64,000 nt of DNA, taken from the NCBI GenBank assembly GCA_020746105.1, contig CM036617.1, forward strand, positions 160,774,912-160,838,911. The letters run 5' to 3'. Position 1 is the stretch's first letter; each line of letters opens with the position of its first letter. Below are positions 12,101-22,929 of this stretch, one piece after another. This DNA is from Trogon surrucura (Eukaryota; Chordata; Aves; Trogoniformes; Trogonidae). The translations under genes and the position numbers were made by a program. Below the pieces are notes generated by a model that was not told the DNA's origin, searched no databases, and was given only the letters and a program-made list of their open reading frames with translations.

Positions 12101-12315
12101 GTAGGTCTGCCTTTACAGTTAGTCATAGTGCTACAGAAGTACAGGTTGAAAAGCACTTTGTTCTTCAGATGTCAATGAAGAAATCTTGTAGATGAGTTAT
12201 CAAGTACCCCACTTGACAATTTTAAAACAGATAAACCAAAACAATCCTTTTTGGCATGCAAAAATGTTTCTTGATTGATCCCAAATCTTCAACAATTCCA
12301 TAAGCAAGACTGAAT
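9020..12315 (-). CDS. SLC41A2: SLC41A2 5' portion (gene level; first two coding exons, rest outside window)
   Basis: SLC41A2 encodes a solute carrier 41 (MgtE-like) Mg2+ transporter. Two minus-strand exons join in frame across a GT-AG intron (9128-11571): the first ends VLDIVQ and the second starts HWDVFKNV, matching my recollection of the family sequence. Together they give 221 codons: a long hydrophilic cytosolic N-terminus, then the first hydrophobic helix ([19 protein letters not shown]) and the conserved [20 protein letters not shown] stretch of the MgtE core. The remaining transmembrane segments are not visible at 1-9019, so their exons must lie left of the window. The promoter is probably in the CpG island near 20.6 kb. 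The family identity is secure; transport activity is known from the family, not from this sequence. Confidence 0.93.
9128..11571 (-). other. SLC41A2: SLC41A2 intron between the first two coding exons
   Basis: About 2.4 kb of AT-rich sequence bounded by GT-AG signals. A 94-codon plus-strand frame at 10019-10300 has no family resemblance. I see no other exon and no clear repeat copy. Confidence 0.75.
11572..12126 (-). CDS. SLC41A2: SLC41A2 first coding exon (start codon to VLDIVQ)
   Basis: This exon holds 185 codons, starting at MTNCKGRP. An in-frame Met ten codons upstream ([10 protein letters not shown]) is open, but I chose MTNCKG because it matches the usual family start. The N-terminus is polar, with Ser/Asp/Glu-rich stretches such as [16 protein letters not shown], as expected for the cytosolic tail. 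The first membrane helix lies at about residues 163-182. The exon ends on a codon boundary at a GTTGGT donor (11571-11566). The plus-strand reading frames opposite this exon are shadows. Confidence 0.94.
12127..12315 (-). other. SLC41A2: SLC41A2 5' UTR part of the first coding exon
   Basis: Upstream of the start codon the exon continues about 189 bases to a good acceptor on the minus strand: a T-rich tract followed by TTTTTTGCAG, with AG at 12317-12316. This implies at least one non-coding exon further upstream. The best candidate is in the GC-rich region near 20.6 kb. The exact transcript structure is inference. Confidence 0.7.
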
Positions 12316-14879
12316 CTGCAAAAAAGTAAAAAGTACATATTCAAGCTTCAAAATACTTTAACCCTCCAGGAGACACAAGATACTGGTTTAAATTTGCAGA
12401 TCACGCAGCATCTTTCCAAATCAATTTGTAGAAATGCCAACCTCCTCCAACATTCAACTGCCTAAGAAAGAAATCAGAAGGTAAAAAGGGCATGTTGGTG
12501 GGTGGGGAAGTTTCACAAACCCGCGTACTTTCCAGTGAAAGAAAGAGAGGGCGACGTGGACTGGAAGTGAATCAGTGAGGGTCTGGCTTTTGCCTTCTTG
12601 AAGCCCAGGAGGTCAAACTCTTCAGGCAGATGCTGCGCGTAGCCCCAGACTTTCAGAGGCAGCTGGTCCGCAGAGGAAAATATTTCTGCAAGGTGCAAGG
12701 GTAAAGACAAACAGAACCCACAGGACGCACTGCGGGGCTACTGTTCCTCCCACGCTACTCTAGTGGCAAGGAGCCCAGAAAAAGTGTGTGGGGGGGTAAA
12801 AACAAACTAACTTTCAAAACGCTGTCAGAGGTCATAAGCCCAACACAACGTTCTGTGTGACAAAGTCCTCATGTGTTGACGGGCCCTGCCCTCCTTCCCC
12901 ATAAAAAGAAGACAAACCAATCCTGATAACGTGCAGTTCCAAAGCAAGCTAATTTAAAATCATAATCACTGAATTTGCTCCGAAGCAAACATACGAATTA
13001 TGTCAAATATAAACATAATAAAAATGGACATTTTTCATAAAATATTAAATTATCAATGAAATAAGACAGTAATGAAATTCAGACAAATTAGTCTAATATA
13101 GTGTAAATTAGTCTAATATAAAAATAAACCTACAGTGCTGTATTCATAAATATGGCATACTAAAATTTAATTAAAAGTATTAAAAAATTGAGTTAGGATA
13201 ATTCAAATAAAGGTATTTACAAATCTTACTTTAATTTAATTTTGCCTGAGGTGTAAGGTGCAGATGCTTCCTGAAAGACAGGTTATTCTGATGTCTAGTA
13301 AACACTATAATACAACTACCTGATCAATACTAAAACTAGATGTGGTCAGTTTGGTGTGCTTTCTGCAAATCACGCAAACGCAATCTTTTACATTTAATGT
13401 GATTAAATATTGTATTTGTTTCTACTTTTAAATTTCCATCATGGTAAAAAAATTAACAATGATATGTTGGCATTCTCAAGCCATTTGACATTTCCTCCAC
13501 CGGAAGCCACTTTACCTTCCTCTTCTTCAATTTTCATGTTGTGATAATAGTTACAGTAATTTACTAGAAGAACTGTCTTAATTTGATTTCAAGATCTGTT
13601 GTCATTAGTATTTATTACTAGATGTTGTGCACACCAGCAAATGACTGGCATTAAAAAAAAAAAGAAACAAACAAAGGTCAGGCAGAGTACACCAGCACGA
13701 TGTGGGATAACACAGTTCCACAAGCTCAATCTATGCAAAGCTGTGAAAGCATATTTTTACAGACTGCAGGAAATATAATAGTTTAGGGCTGGAAGAATTT
13801 TTATCTATGTTTCCAAATAAAAACAGGCTTCTAGGATGATATAATTTATGTTATGAACCCTATACCTTCCCTCCCTCTGTTTCAATGTTTTTTAAGTCAT
13901 CCATAAGAAATGAGTACTTAAAAAATGACAAGGGAGTTTATCACTCGATTTACAAAGAAGTCAAATTTTGCAAGAACAAGACATCTTTTTTTTCCACAAG
14001 ACTAACAGATTTTGCAGGAATCTGGTTTCCTGTAATACCTTTTGCTGCTCTGTGGCAGACTGTTCTATGTTGAACCTTTTGGCATAAGTGCCTACAATCT
14101 CCCAGGCCTCAATTGTGGTTTCCACACACTTTAAATAGGAATAACAAAACAACTGTTGCTACTATCCCAGAGAAGCTCTAACCACAGGCCAGAAGGGTGC
14201 TCTGTTAAGTGCTACAGAAAGACAGAACTAGTAGAGGCAATTTTGCTTGTTCCTTGCCCAAAGGTGGCATTATCTACGGAAAAGAAAAGAAACAGTGAAT
14301 AAAAAAACCGCAATCAGAATCACTTTAGTTGGACGAGTTTCAGGTGGTCACAAGAAACATCTAGATTAGGGAAGCTTTACGGTAGAATTCAAGAACAAGA
14401 TGTAGAATTAAGACGCAAAAGCGTCCATGATGAAAAGAACACTGAGACCCACAGCAATCTCACCGTTTTTTTTTAGGAATGGTGGTATTCTGTACAAGGA
14501 GAGATGAGGAGTAACAAATGAAGGGGTTTATTTCACTCACAAGGAAATACATTGAGAAAAATTCCCAATAGCTTTAACAAGGCAGACTCGGGCTCTCACC
14601 GTGGTTTTTCCACTATATCCTCCAATCACAACACCAGAGTGCTAGACCAGTGACTCATGGAAATTATTCATTGGTCCAGAACCCTGGCCAAAAATATTCG
14701 GGTTAGTTATCCATATCTTTCTAACATAAGGATTTTTGTTGCTTTAAGTCTTTACTATCTTTTTTTCTTTTTTTTTTTTTTTAAGAAACAAATATTTTGG
14801 GAAGATTTTGATTTAATTTAATATGAGAAAGTGGTAACAAATAGAAATGGCAATTAAAAGCAAAAAAAACAAGGAACAG

Positions 14880-15390
14880 AAAAACAACTGTGTCCCTCTT
14901 TCCTGCAAGAGTCACTGAGGTGCTGGAGTGGGTCCAGAGGAGAGCAACGGGGCTGGTGAAGGGACTAAAAGGAAAGTCCTGTGAGGAGAGGCTGAGGGAG
15001 CTGGGGGTGTTCAGCCTGGAGAAGAGGAGGCTCAGAGGGGACCTCATCACTCTCTACAACTGCCTGAAGGGAGGCTGTAGTCAGGTGGGGGTCGGGCTCC
15101 TCTCCCAGGCAACTGGTGACAGGACAAGAGGGCACAGCCTGAAACTGCATCAGGGGAGGTTTAGGTTGGATCTCAGGAAGCCCTTCCTCACGGAGAGGGT
15201 GCTCAGGCATTGGGATGCACTGCCCAGGGAAGTGGTGGAGTCACCGTCCCCGGAGGTGTTTAAGGAGAGGCTGGATGTGGCACTTAGTGCCGTGGTCTGG
15301 CCGATGTGATGGTGTTGGCTCATAGGCTGGACTTGATGATCTCAGAGGTCTTTTCCAGCCTCAATAACTCTGTGATTCTGTGATTCTGTG
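14880..15390 (+). mobile_element. CR1 LINE, young truncated copy
   Basis: 5'-truncated CR1 with a nearly intact C-terminal coding remnant ([40 protein letters not shown]) and a TCTGTGATTCTGTGATTCTGTG tail. Very similar to the copy at 2970-3777, so probably the same subfamily. It abuts a second CR1 at its tail. Confidence 0.88.
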
Positions 15391-15845
15391 AGGTGCTGAA
15401 GTGTGTTCAAAAAAGCGCAGCAAAGCTGGTGAAGGGTCTGGAGAACAAGTCTTATGAGGAGCAGCTGATGGAACCAGGGTTGTTTAGTCTGAAGAACAGG
15501 AGGTTGAGGGGAGACCTTATCACTCTCTACAACTACCTGAAAGGAGGTTGTAGCGAGGTGGGCGTCAGTCTCTTCTTCCAAGCAACAAGTGAAAGTACGA
15601 GAGGAAATGGGCTCGGATTGTGTCAGGGGTGGTTTAGACTGGACTTTAGAAAAAGGTTTTCAAGCACAAACGTTTTAACAGGTTGCTCTGGGAAGTGGTG
15701 GAGTCATCATCTCTGGAGGTATTTAAAAGTCTTGTAGATGTGGTGCATAAGGATGTGGTTTAGTGGTGGACCTGGCATTGCTAGGTTAATGGTTGGACAC
15801 GACAATCTGAAATATCTTTTTCAAGCTAAACAATTCCCTGACTCT
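15391..15845 (+). mobile_element. CR1 LINE, older copy directly downstream of the young one
   Basis: Starts GAGGTGCTGAAGTGTGTTCA and continues through the CR1 C-terminal region and 3' UTR (GACCTTATCACTCTCTACAA) to CAATTCCCTGACTCTATAA. More diverged than its neighbour. The young copy seems to have landed at or near its 5' end. Confidence 0.82.
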
Positions 15846-16130
15846 ATAACTAGCAAGTTACAAAGGGAAGAAGAGGCTGGCATGTTTGGACGACAGTAAT
15901 TTATGTTTTTGCTACCAAAAAGACTTGGAATGACAAAAAATGAGCTAATGATAAATGCTGATAAATGAGAATTTAAGAAGACAAACTGAAAATATACTAT
16001 ACAGTGATGAGTAATTACTCCCTCAGACCATACAGAGAGGAGATAACTATGAAGCCTTCTGAATGTAACTATTAATTTCTAAAACTTATTCCAAAAAGAT
16101 AATTTTCCAGATGTCTTCAGATGCAATAAT

Positions 16131-16177
16131 TAGAGCAATATTAGCATCCTGAATTACAGGATGCTAATATTGCTCTA
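16131..16177. repeat. Perfect inverted repeat, 21-bp arms with 5-base loop
   Basis: The left arm 16131-16151 (TAGAGCAATATT...) is the exact reverse complement of 16157-16177, separated by AATTA. It can form a fully paired 21-bp hairpin in DNA or in the intron transcript. It lies in the presumed first intron of SLC41A2. Nothing around it resembles a known repeat family. Confidence 0.95.
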
Positions 16178-19100
16178 CTTTTGGGGGAGGTGGGGAGTTG
16201 GTGTTGCACCTCCAAAATGCAGCAAACCATCTAAGGGACAGTATGATCTCAGGGACAACAACTTCCACATAAGTTGTCTAAAGAAGATATGAAAAGCTAA
16301 AGAAGGAAGTTGTACTCAAATAACTCAGGCGAAGAAAAGGAGGTAAAAATATCAAAAATCCCATCTCCAGTTTCCGTACGAAAAGGAGATAACTGAATCT
16401 GGTTTCTTGCCATCTAACTAGGTGGTTACAGAGAAAGGCGAAGTACTGAAAAAAAAAAGGGACTGGAGACAAAGATTCTTTGAGAAGCCAGGAAGCAGCC
16501 TCAAATTTATCATACCTGGTATTTTACATGAAATGAAAAGACACCTTGTCTTTGGCCCTACAAGCAAAATAATGAGCTATGCCCAGACCATGAATAATAA
16601 TTTCCACTTCCAATTGTTTCCTGAGTACCTCTTTTAACAGTTCCTTCTTTGCCTGCATACATTTCATACCACGTAACAATTACAGTGTATTATTCACCTC
16701 TCTCTCAGTCCTGCAAACATACACAAGCATAAACAAACACACAGTCCTGGAAACACAAACGAATAGAAAATACAGCCATACCCTGCCTTTTGCTGAAGAT
16801 GTGTTCCTGAAAAGTGAGACACTTTGCAATTCAACAGAAAGCAAACCAAGCTTACTCCTAAGAATTGATATAATTGCTGCATATGGCAATTTTAAAAACA
16901 CACACGAAGACAGCATATACGAAGTGGGAAACGGACAGGCAGAAGCAGACGCTGTGGAAAATAGCACCGTGAGCTGGAAGAGGTGCTGTCTTTTGGAAAC
17001 AGATAGCTGCTTTAGAAAAATCTCAGATATTTCAGCTATAAAACTGAACACCTGGTCATCATCACATTTTTTCATCCTTCACCATTGATTGGCTTGATTG
17101 GTCCTGATTAATCTGAGGAAGATGAAGATGACAAAGAGCGCTCTTCAGTATTACCCAAATTGCCAGCTTTGTTTCAGACACATCCACGATTCAGCACGGG
17201 ACAGAGGTGCTGCTTCTATCCTTTCCCAGGGTTAAAGAACTTACAGCACTAGCAGGATTAAGTGTCCAGATTCTACAGCTAAATTTGATCATACAGTGAT
17301 AAGACTGCTGATAATTTGTTTAAAGCATAAAAACAATTAGCAATTAAATCACCACGCTTTTTAAAGAACGTTCAAAAAATAAAAGGGGGGGGGGGAAGAG
17401 GGAAGAGCGGTGGATCAGTGAGCATGAAACTTTTGTAGACTCAACATTATGATAGGCTAAAACAAGTATTTATCAAAGTCTAGTTCTGGGAAAATTAATT
17501 TTCTGATTTCTTTCAGAGTTTGGCTAACAAAACTGAAAAATAACGCCTATCTAAGTAATACTGAGGGCTTTCATGGGATCCCAGGCTAATCACACTACAG
17601 TCAAAACCCATTTTTCCTAAAAGCTGCAATTTTTTTTTAACAGGTAATCTTTTAAAGCAATAATAATCTCTACATTTTACTTCTAGGTAGTCCACAATAA
17701 AATACAATAGCTTAAACATGCCTGTCTGAGAAATACCTCTCAGTACAAGAACAAGCCTTGGAAGGGGACTCAGGAAAGTAATATGAAACATTAACAAAAC
17801 ACCGAGATTTAATATTTTGCCATAGCAAGCAAAGATGGAGCTGGATTCTTTTCTGCCTTCAGAGATGAAGCTAGACTGTTTTCCATGAAAGGATGACGGG
17901 TAGTGGGCACACACTGGAACACAAGAAATTCCCTTTAAACATAAGCTTGTCCATTTGGGTTGTCCTGAGATCCCTTTTGACCTCAACAGTTCCGAGATTC
18001 GGTAAAGTTTGAAATGCGAGTTTTCGGGGGCCTTCTTTAGGTTCAGAAAGAGATTTACAGAGGTGATACAGGGACCTGCACGGCCTCTTCTCCACTCTTG
18101 CTTCCTGTATACATACAAGTTCCCAGTATCTCTGACATTCTTATCACAGCCATGGCTAATCATTTACATTTCTGCAGTGAGCAGATCAGTAGAAAGTGAA
18201 AGCTACATCATATCACTTCAGCATTATAAAGAGTAAACTGACTATATTATCATTAACACTCTGTAGCATCTGGAAGTCAAGGTGGTATGCTGGACTTAGA
18301 AAATTAACATATGCTGAAAATTAACAAATGTTGCATGCAAGACAGATAGGTGTGCACCACCTACCATTTCTTAAATATTATGTAGTAAACTGGCTACTGT
18401 GGTGTTTATTGTATGGAAGTCGCAGGTTAAATCAATAGCAAAAGAAACAAAACAAGATATAATGAGGTGAAAAAACAAATGAAAGGACCTCTAGATGCCT
18501 TCTTGAATATGACACTGAAAGAGCTGCCAGCCTCAGGCTCAGTTTTCAGCCAAGTTTGAGACTGCAGCGTTCCACTTCCTGAACATGGCAGCTTTCAGTT
18601 TTGATCACAAGGAACAGAAAAGCAGCTGTGGGAAGAAGATTTGGTTTACCTCCGCACGTTTTAAGGCAACTCAGTTAGAAGACACCAAACAGAGCGAGGC
18701 TGAGATATGTGGTTATGTTGTAAAATGACCCAAAAGGAACATCAACACAAAAAATACCAGGCAAATCATATCCAGCCCTTCAAGAGCAGGCAGGAAAGTC
18801 TGAAATATAAGAGATGATGCAGTCCTCTAAGGAACCAACCAGGGAGTCCTAACTGTACTATTTGGGATCCTGATTAAAGGTTTCTACTGTCATCACCAAG
18901 GAGGGATGAATTGCGTATTAACTCAGGCACCAAGATACAGACTTCATATTGGGTTTTTTGTGGATAATATGCTAAGGTATTGGAAAAGAAATTTATATAC
19001 CGCTATTTTTCCTTCTCAGGTGTCTATCAGTCATACTGCAGTATTTATGGTTCCAATTTCACAGTCTCTTTAAGGCAGTTTATGTAAGGAATGCTGCCAG

Positions 19101-19446
19101 AACAGGTCTTCCCACCTGCTCTCACTTTTTTTACCAGCGTTACTGAACTGGTAAAGTGAGGATAACGTAGGATGTCTACTAAAGCCTGCTAGGGCTCCAC
19201 CTAGAAAAAATACATGAGCAGATTTTTTTCAGGTATTTATGTTTTGTGCCTGACACTAAGACTAAACGATTATTTCATTTTATATGCTCCATTTATCAGA
19301 GCTTGGCTAATGCAGTGAAGTCTACAGTCTAGGATCAAATATGAGTAAAGAAGACACATAACTGCCTCCTGGATAGCTGGGGGGAGGGAGAAGAGGAAAT
19401 TAATAGTATTCACTGAGATTAAATAAAGAGAAACAGCTAAAAGCTG

Positions 19447-19615
19447 AATCACGGAATCACAGAATCATAGAATGGCCTAGGTTGGAAGGGATCTTAGAGA
19501 TCATCTAATCCAACCTCCCTGTCACAGGCAGGGACACCTCTCAACTAGATCAGGCTACTCAAGGCCTCACCCAGCCTGGCCTTGAACACCTCCAGGGAGA
19601 GGGCACCCACAACTT
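19447..19615 (-). mobile_element. CR1 LINE 3' fragment sharing its tail with the SINEs
   Basis: Begins at the tail (AATCACAGAATCATAGAATG) and runs through GGCCTAGGTTGGAAGGGA, CCTTGAACACCTCCAGGGAG to GCACCCACAACTT. The first roughly 100 bases closely match the tails of the SINEs at 51.5 and 61.4 kb, making this CR1 subfamily their likely mobilising partner. Confidence 0.86.
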
Positions 19616-20258
19616 AATTCAGAATTAATGGCAGAGTAGAAAGTAAGGCATATCACAAAAAGCCCCCGTGTTTTGGCAGAAAAATAAGGAAAGACCACAA
19701 ATGTATCACTACTGGTAACTGATGCTTGTTAACAACAACAACAAAAAAATAAAAGAGATGACCGCTGAAGCCTGTACGTGTGCTGTTTGGGTGTTTGGGT
19801 ACGCTGCCTGTCTGGCAAGTGCACCTGCGGTGGCAGATCCAGGTGCCTATTTTTGCGGGTGCCGAGGTGGGCACAGAAAGGCGACCGCAGCCGGGCCAGG
19901 GCCACTGGAAAAACCGCTGGGCAGACCTGGCTCACGCACAGGGAAACCCCAAGAAAAGGCTCATTGTCCGGGCTACCTGGAGCAGCGCGTAATTACGCCC
20001 ACATGATGAAAAGAGGAGTTTTTTGTTAGGTTTGGGTTTTCTTTTTTTTTCTCTCGAGGCTTTGCGGAGCGGAGGGTAGCGGGGCCGCCCGCGGCCTTTA
20101 AGCCCTTTCAGCACCCGCGGGCCGGGCGCGGGGCACAGGCTGAGGCCGGCGGAGCCCGCCCGGGCGCCGGGGGGCGGCGGCGGGGCGGGGATGAAGGGAC
20201 CGGGGTGGGGAGGCCGTGCAGCCGCCTCGGGGCTCGGAGCGCGGGGGGACGGGACTGG

Positions 20259-20310
20259 CAGGTCCCAGCGTTTGGGGGCAGCTCCCTCGAGCAGGTCCCA
20301 GCGTTTGGGG
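20259..20310. repeat. 19-bp direct repeat pair in CpG island
   Basis: CAGGTCCCAGCGTTTGGGG occurs at 20259-20277 and again at 20292-20310, 33 bases apart. No other copy noticed. It may be a local duplication or a repeated protein-binding site. Confidence 0.9.
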
Positions 20311-20336
20311 TGGGGCAGGCGAAAGGATCCCGGGGA

Positions 20337-20337
<1 letters not shown>

Positions 20338-20366
<29 letters not shown>
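20338..20366. repeat. 29-base G homopolymer in CpG island
   Basis: An uninterrupted G run between GGGGAT and CGGCGAGG. It can form G-quadruplex structures and is prone to sequencing and assembly error, so its true length is uncertain. Confidence 0.9.
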
Positions 20367-20367
<1 letters not shown>

Positions 20368-20566
20368 GGCGAGGGATGGGGGGCAGCGCGTAGCAGCTCC
20401 GCTGCCCGTGGGGAAACTTTCCCGCCCGCGGCCCCCACCGCCTCTCTCGCCTCGGCGGCGGCAGGTCCCCGGTCCGCCCCGACCCCTCTCCCCCCTCTGG
20501 TGCCCCCCTCCCCAAAACCCCGCCTCCGCACACACCACCACCCCCCCTCGCTGGGCTGCGCCTTGC

Positions 20567-20720
20567 CCTCACCTGGGCGAGGGCGATGCCTGCGGCGGCG
20601 GGCGGGGGTCCCGCTCCATCGCTGCGGCGGGCGGGGAGGGAGGGACCAGCCCCGGCGGCGGCGGCGGCGGCGGCGGTGACAGCTCCGGAGCCAAGGTGAG
20701 CAGCGGCGCCGCCACTGAGC
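20567..20720 (-). other. SLC41A2: Candidate SLC41A2 non-coding first exon and promoter (CpG island)
   Basis: On the minus strand a consensus donor, CAG|GTGAGG, falls at 20572-20567 inside the GC-rich island. A transcript starting a little above 20.6-20.7 kb could splice from here to the acceptor at 12317-12316. A (CGG)8 run (20653-20676) would lie in this exon or its promoter. There is no open coding start. The link to SLC41A2 is inferred from strand, distance and the absence of another minus-strand gene nearby. Confidence 0.4.
20653..20676. repeat. (CGG)8 trinucleotide repeat
   Basis: Eight uninterrupted CGG units in the CpG island, close to the presumed SLC41A2 transcription start, so possibly within its 5' UTR. 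Confidence 0.9.
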
Positions 20721-21110
20721 AGGCGCGGAAGCGGCGGGCGGGCAGCCGCCGCGATGATGTGGCCCGTGATGCGCAGCAGCCGCCCCCGCCGCCGGCGCGG
20801 ACCCGCCGCCAGCCGCCGTCCTGAGGGGGAGCGGAGGGAACGGGGCGCGGCGGGGGTGGGTCGGGGACGGGTCCGCGTTCGCTCAGAGCCCGGCCCGACG
20901 CCACCCCCGGGCTGCCTGTCAGCCCAACGGCGCCGCCGCCTGTGCTGAGGGGATCCCCCCCCGGGCTTCCCCTTTGCCGCCTTCTCGGGCAGCCCCGGGC
21001 TGGGGGGCGAGGTCGGGCCCCCGCCTCGCCGCCGCCGCAAGGGCCCGGCAGATGCTTCGCGGCCTGGAGGAAACAAAAGGCCGGGTAGCGGGGCGAAGGC
21101 GCTGCCCTGG

Positions 21111-22929
21111 CGGGAGGGGACGGTGCGTTTGGCTGCTACTTGCCACAAGTTTTCTTGGCGACGTAGCCCGAGAGTCAGCGTTTTGTGCTGACTCGGGAAT
21201 GTTCAGCTGCTGGGACGCTCTCGTTCTTTTCACGCCGCTTGGCTAAAAATAGCTGCCTCGGGAATACAGGTTTTTTTTCAACTATCTGGGTCGGTTCTTG
21301 CCCAGCTGGTCTTGGGTAGCCACGCGCAACAGCGAGTGCTTAAATGTCAAGTCCATGAGTAGCTCCCTTCACATCAGTCGCCTGTGTCAAGCTAAATCAA
21401 AGTCAGGGCCTTGCTGGGCCCTTTTAATCGATCCTCAGAACTCTTGGTTTGAGACACAATTACATTAAAATAGTCAAGCCCCTTTCTGAATCTCTGCATT
21501 TGTTATCATCGCTGGTATTAGTCTTCGATTGTGGCTCCACACTGATGTAGCAAGAAAGGAAAGAGAACCAGGAATTAATGTTGATGACAGCGGCCAAGTC
21601 TAGAGCATCCCTTTCCCCTTCTATAGCCCAAATAAAAGACAGCTGCAGGCAAGTCACCAAGCATCTGCTATAAAGTGGAGGTAGCTGCTGTGGGTAAAAG
21701 CAGAAACTTAATCACATGAAAATATATTTGCAGGACTGGAGCCAAAACAATCTGCAGTACAACAGTGAAATACACAGCATCAGCTTGAACTCTTGAGTCG
21801 ATACTGCATTAAATGAATGAAGCGGCCTCAGAGATACTAACTCAGAGGTGAATGCTGTCTCAAGCCTGAATTTATCAGGAATTTGGGCTATGGATGCTGT
21901 TGTCACCCTACCCTAGTAGCAACTGTCTATATCCACGCCTCATGTGTACTCACACGTTAAGCAGTGTGGATACGCGGTTGGGCGACTTTGCAAATCGGAT
22001 AAAGATCTCATCTGCCTCTGTTGCCAGCAGGTTAGACAATAAACCCGAGGTTTGGGAATAGCACCTGAGGGTGCTCTTTCTGGCTTTTCAAATTGCTTGT
22101 CTGGTGATCTTGGGCAATCGTTGAATCACTTCCTATTACAGGTTCCTTGACAGCATTTTGCTGCTCTCTTCACTGAAATCAGGTAATACTCACGGATGAA
22201 ATACATTGTTTGACGTTCACGCACGGTTATTCTGGGCTGTGTGCAGCTGCAGAAAGATTCATTTTTTGTGGTCCAGGGCCAAACCCCTCATTCCTCCGGA
22301 TTTTTCAGTCATTGAAGCCAGCAATAAGATTTCTCTGGGAAACCGAAATTCTGGCGCGCAGTTGGGTAGAAAGGTGTGAATCCGGAAGCAAATTCAGTGG
22401 AATGCGCCTGGTGCTGCTGGTGGCCTGGGAATGTGACAGAAGAGACACAATCGAGCTGGTCTGTCAGGAAAAGAGCAGTGCAGGGTCTCACCTGAGGCCT
22501 TGCAGAAGGTTTGATTCCTGTTACATCCTAGATACTGGGATCTGAGTGGGGTGTTTTTTTTTTTCTTTTCTTGCGTTCTTTGCCCTGGGAGCATATAAAC
22601 ATCACTTACCTTATTACTACTTTTTCTCATTTTTTGGTTTGGACTTCCCGTCTGTATTTTATGAACCATTCAGTTCTCTTTTTACAGTTCTCGTTTTGTC
22701 TAGATTGCAAACAGATAGGGACAGAAACTGCAGGACAAATCTTGAATATCAAGTTGGCCAGTATCCGCTGAACTTGGCGGTTGTGTAAATTTCTTTTCCA
22801 AGAGCTAATTAAAATTCCCTCGGGGTCCGAAATTTCATTTTAGGTGCATTATTCAACACCTTGACAACAAGAAGGGGATTTTTTTTCACAGAAGAGCAGC
22901 TGCTAGTGGGCGTTCAAGCAGTATCACCT
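21111..22929. other. Spacer between the two CpG islands
   Basis: GC content falls to ordinary levels. I see no coding exon, RNA gene or recognisable repeat in this stretch; the short open frames have no family resemblance. Confidence 0.55.

Larger units (their letters stand above)
12316..19446 (-). other. SLC41A2 first intron (inferred), mostly unremarkable
   Basis: Sequence between the first coding exon and the CpG island. It contains the CR1 copies at 14.88-15.85 kb and the perfect inverted repeat at 16131-16177, and the CR1 fragment at 19447 lies just beyond this range. Two identical 16-base AAATTAGTCTAATATA copies occur at 13085-13100 and 13105-13120, and an 11-base G run is near 17387. 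A moderately GC-rich patch at about 12.5-12.9 kb has no splice or coding support. Confidence 0.55.
20050..21110. promoter_or_regulatory. CpG island, probable SLC41A2 promoter region
   Basis: About 1 kb of very GC- and CpG-rich sequence with no TATA box that I can see, many GC-box-like GGGCGG/CCGCCC motifs, a 29-base G run (20338-20366) and (CGG)8 (20653-20676). This is typical of a vertebrate CpG-island promoter. The long open frames on both strands here, one of them 346 codons, are low-complexity by-products of the GC content. Consensus donors face both ways (minus 20572-20567, plus 20696-20701), so transcription may be divergent. Confidence 0.7.

Noticed and set aside
11591..12195. Plus-strand open frames opposite SLC41A2
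   Set aside because: They are antisense shadows of the SLC41A2 first coding exon.
12513..12710. Additional SLC41A2 upstream coding exon
   Set aside because: The 65-codon frame shows no resemblance to the family, the SLC41A2 start is already explained, and the region lacks a convincing acceptor/donor pair.
20108..21148. 346-codon minus-strand open frame and several 100-200-codon frames on both strands
   Set aside because: They are Pro/Ala/Arg/Gly-rich products of a CpG island containing G and CGG runs. No domain, no conserved motif, and overlapping frames on both strands are equally open.
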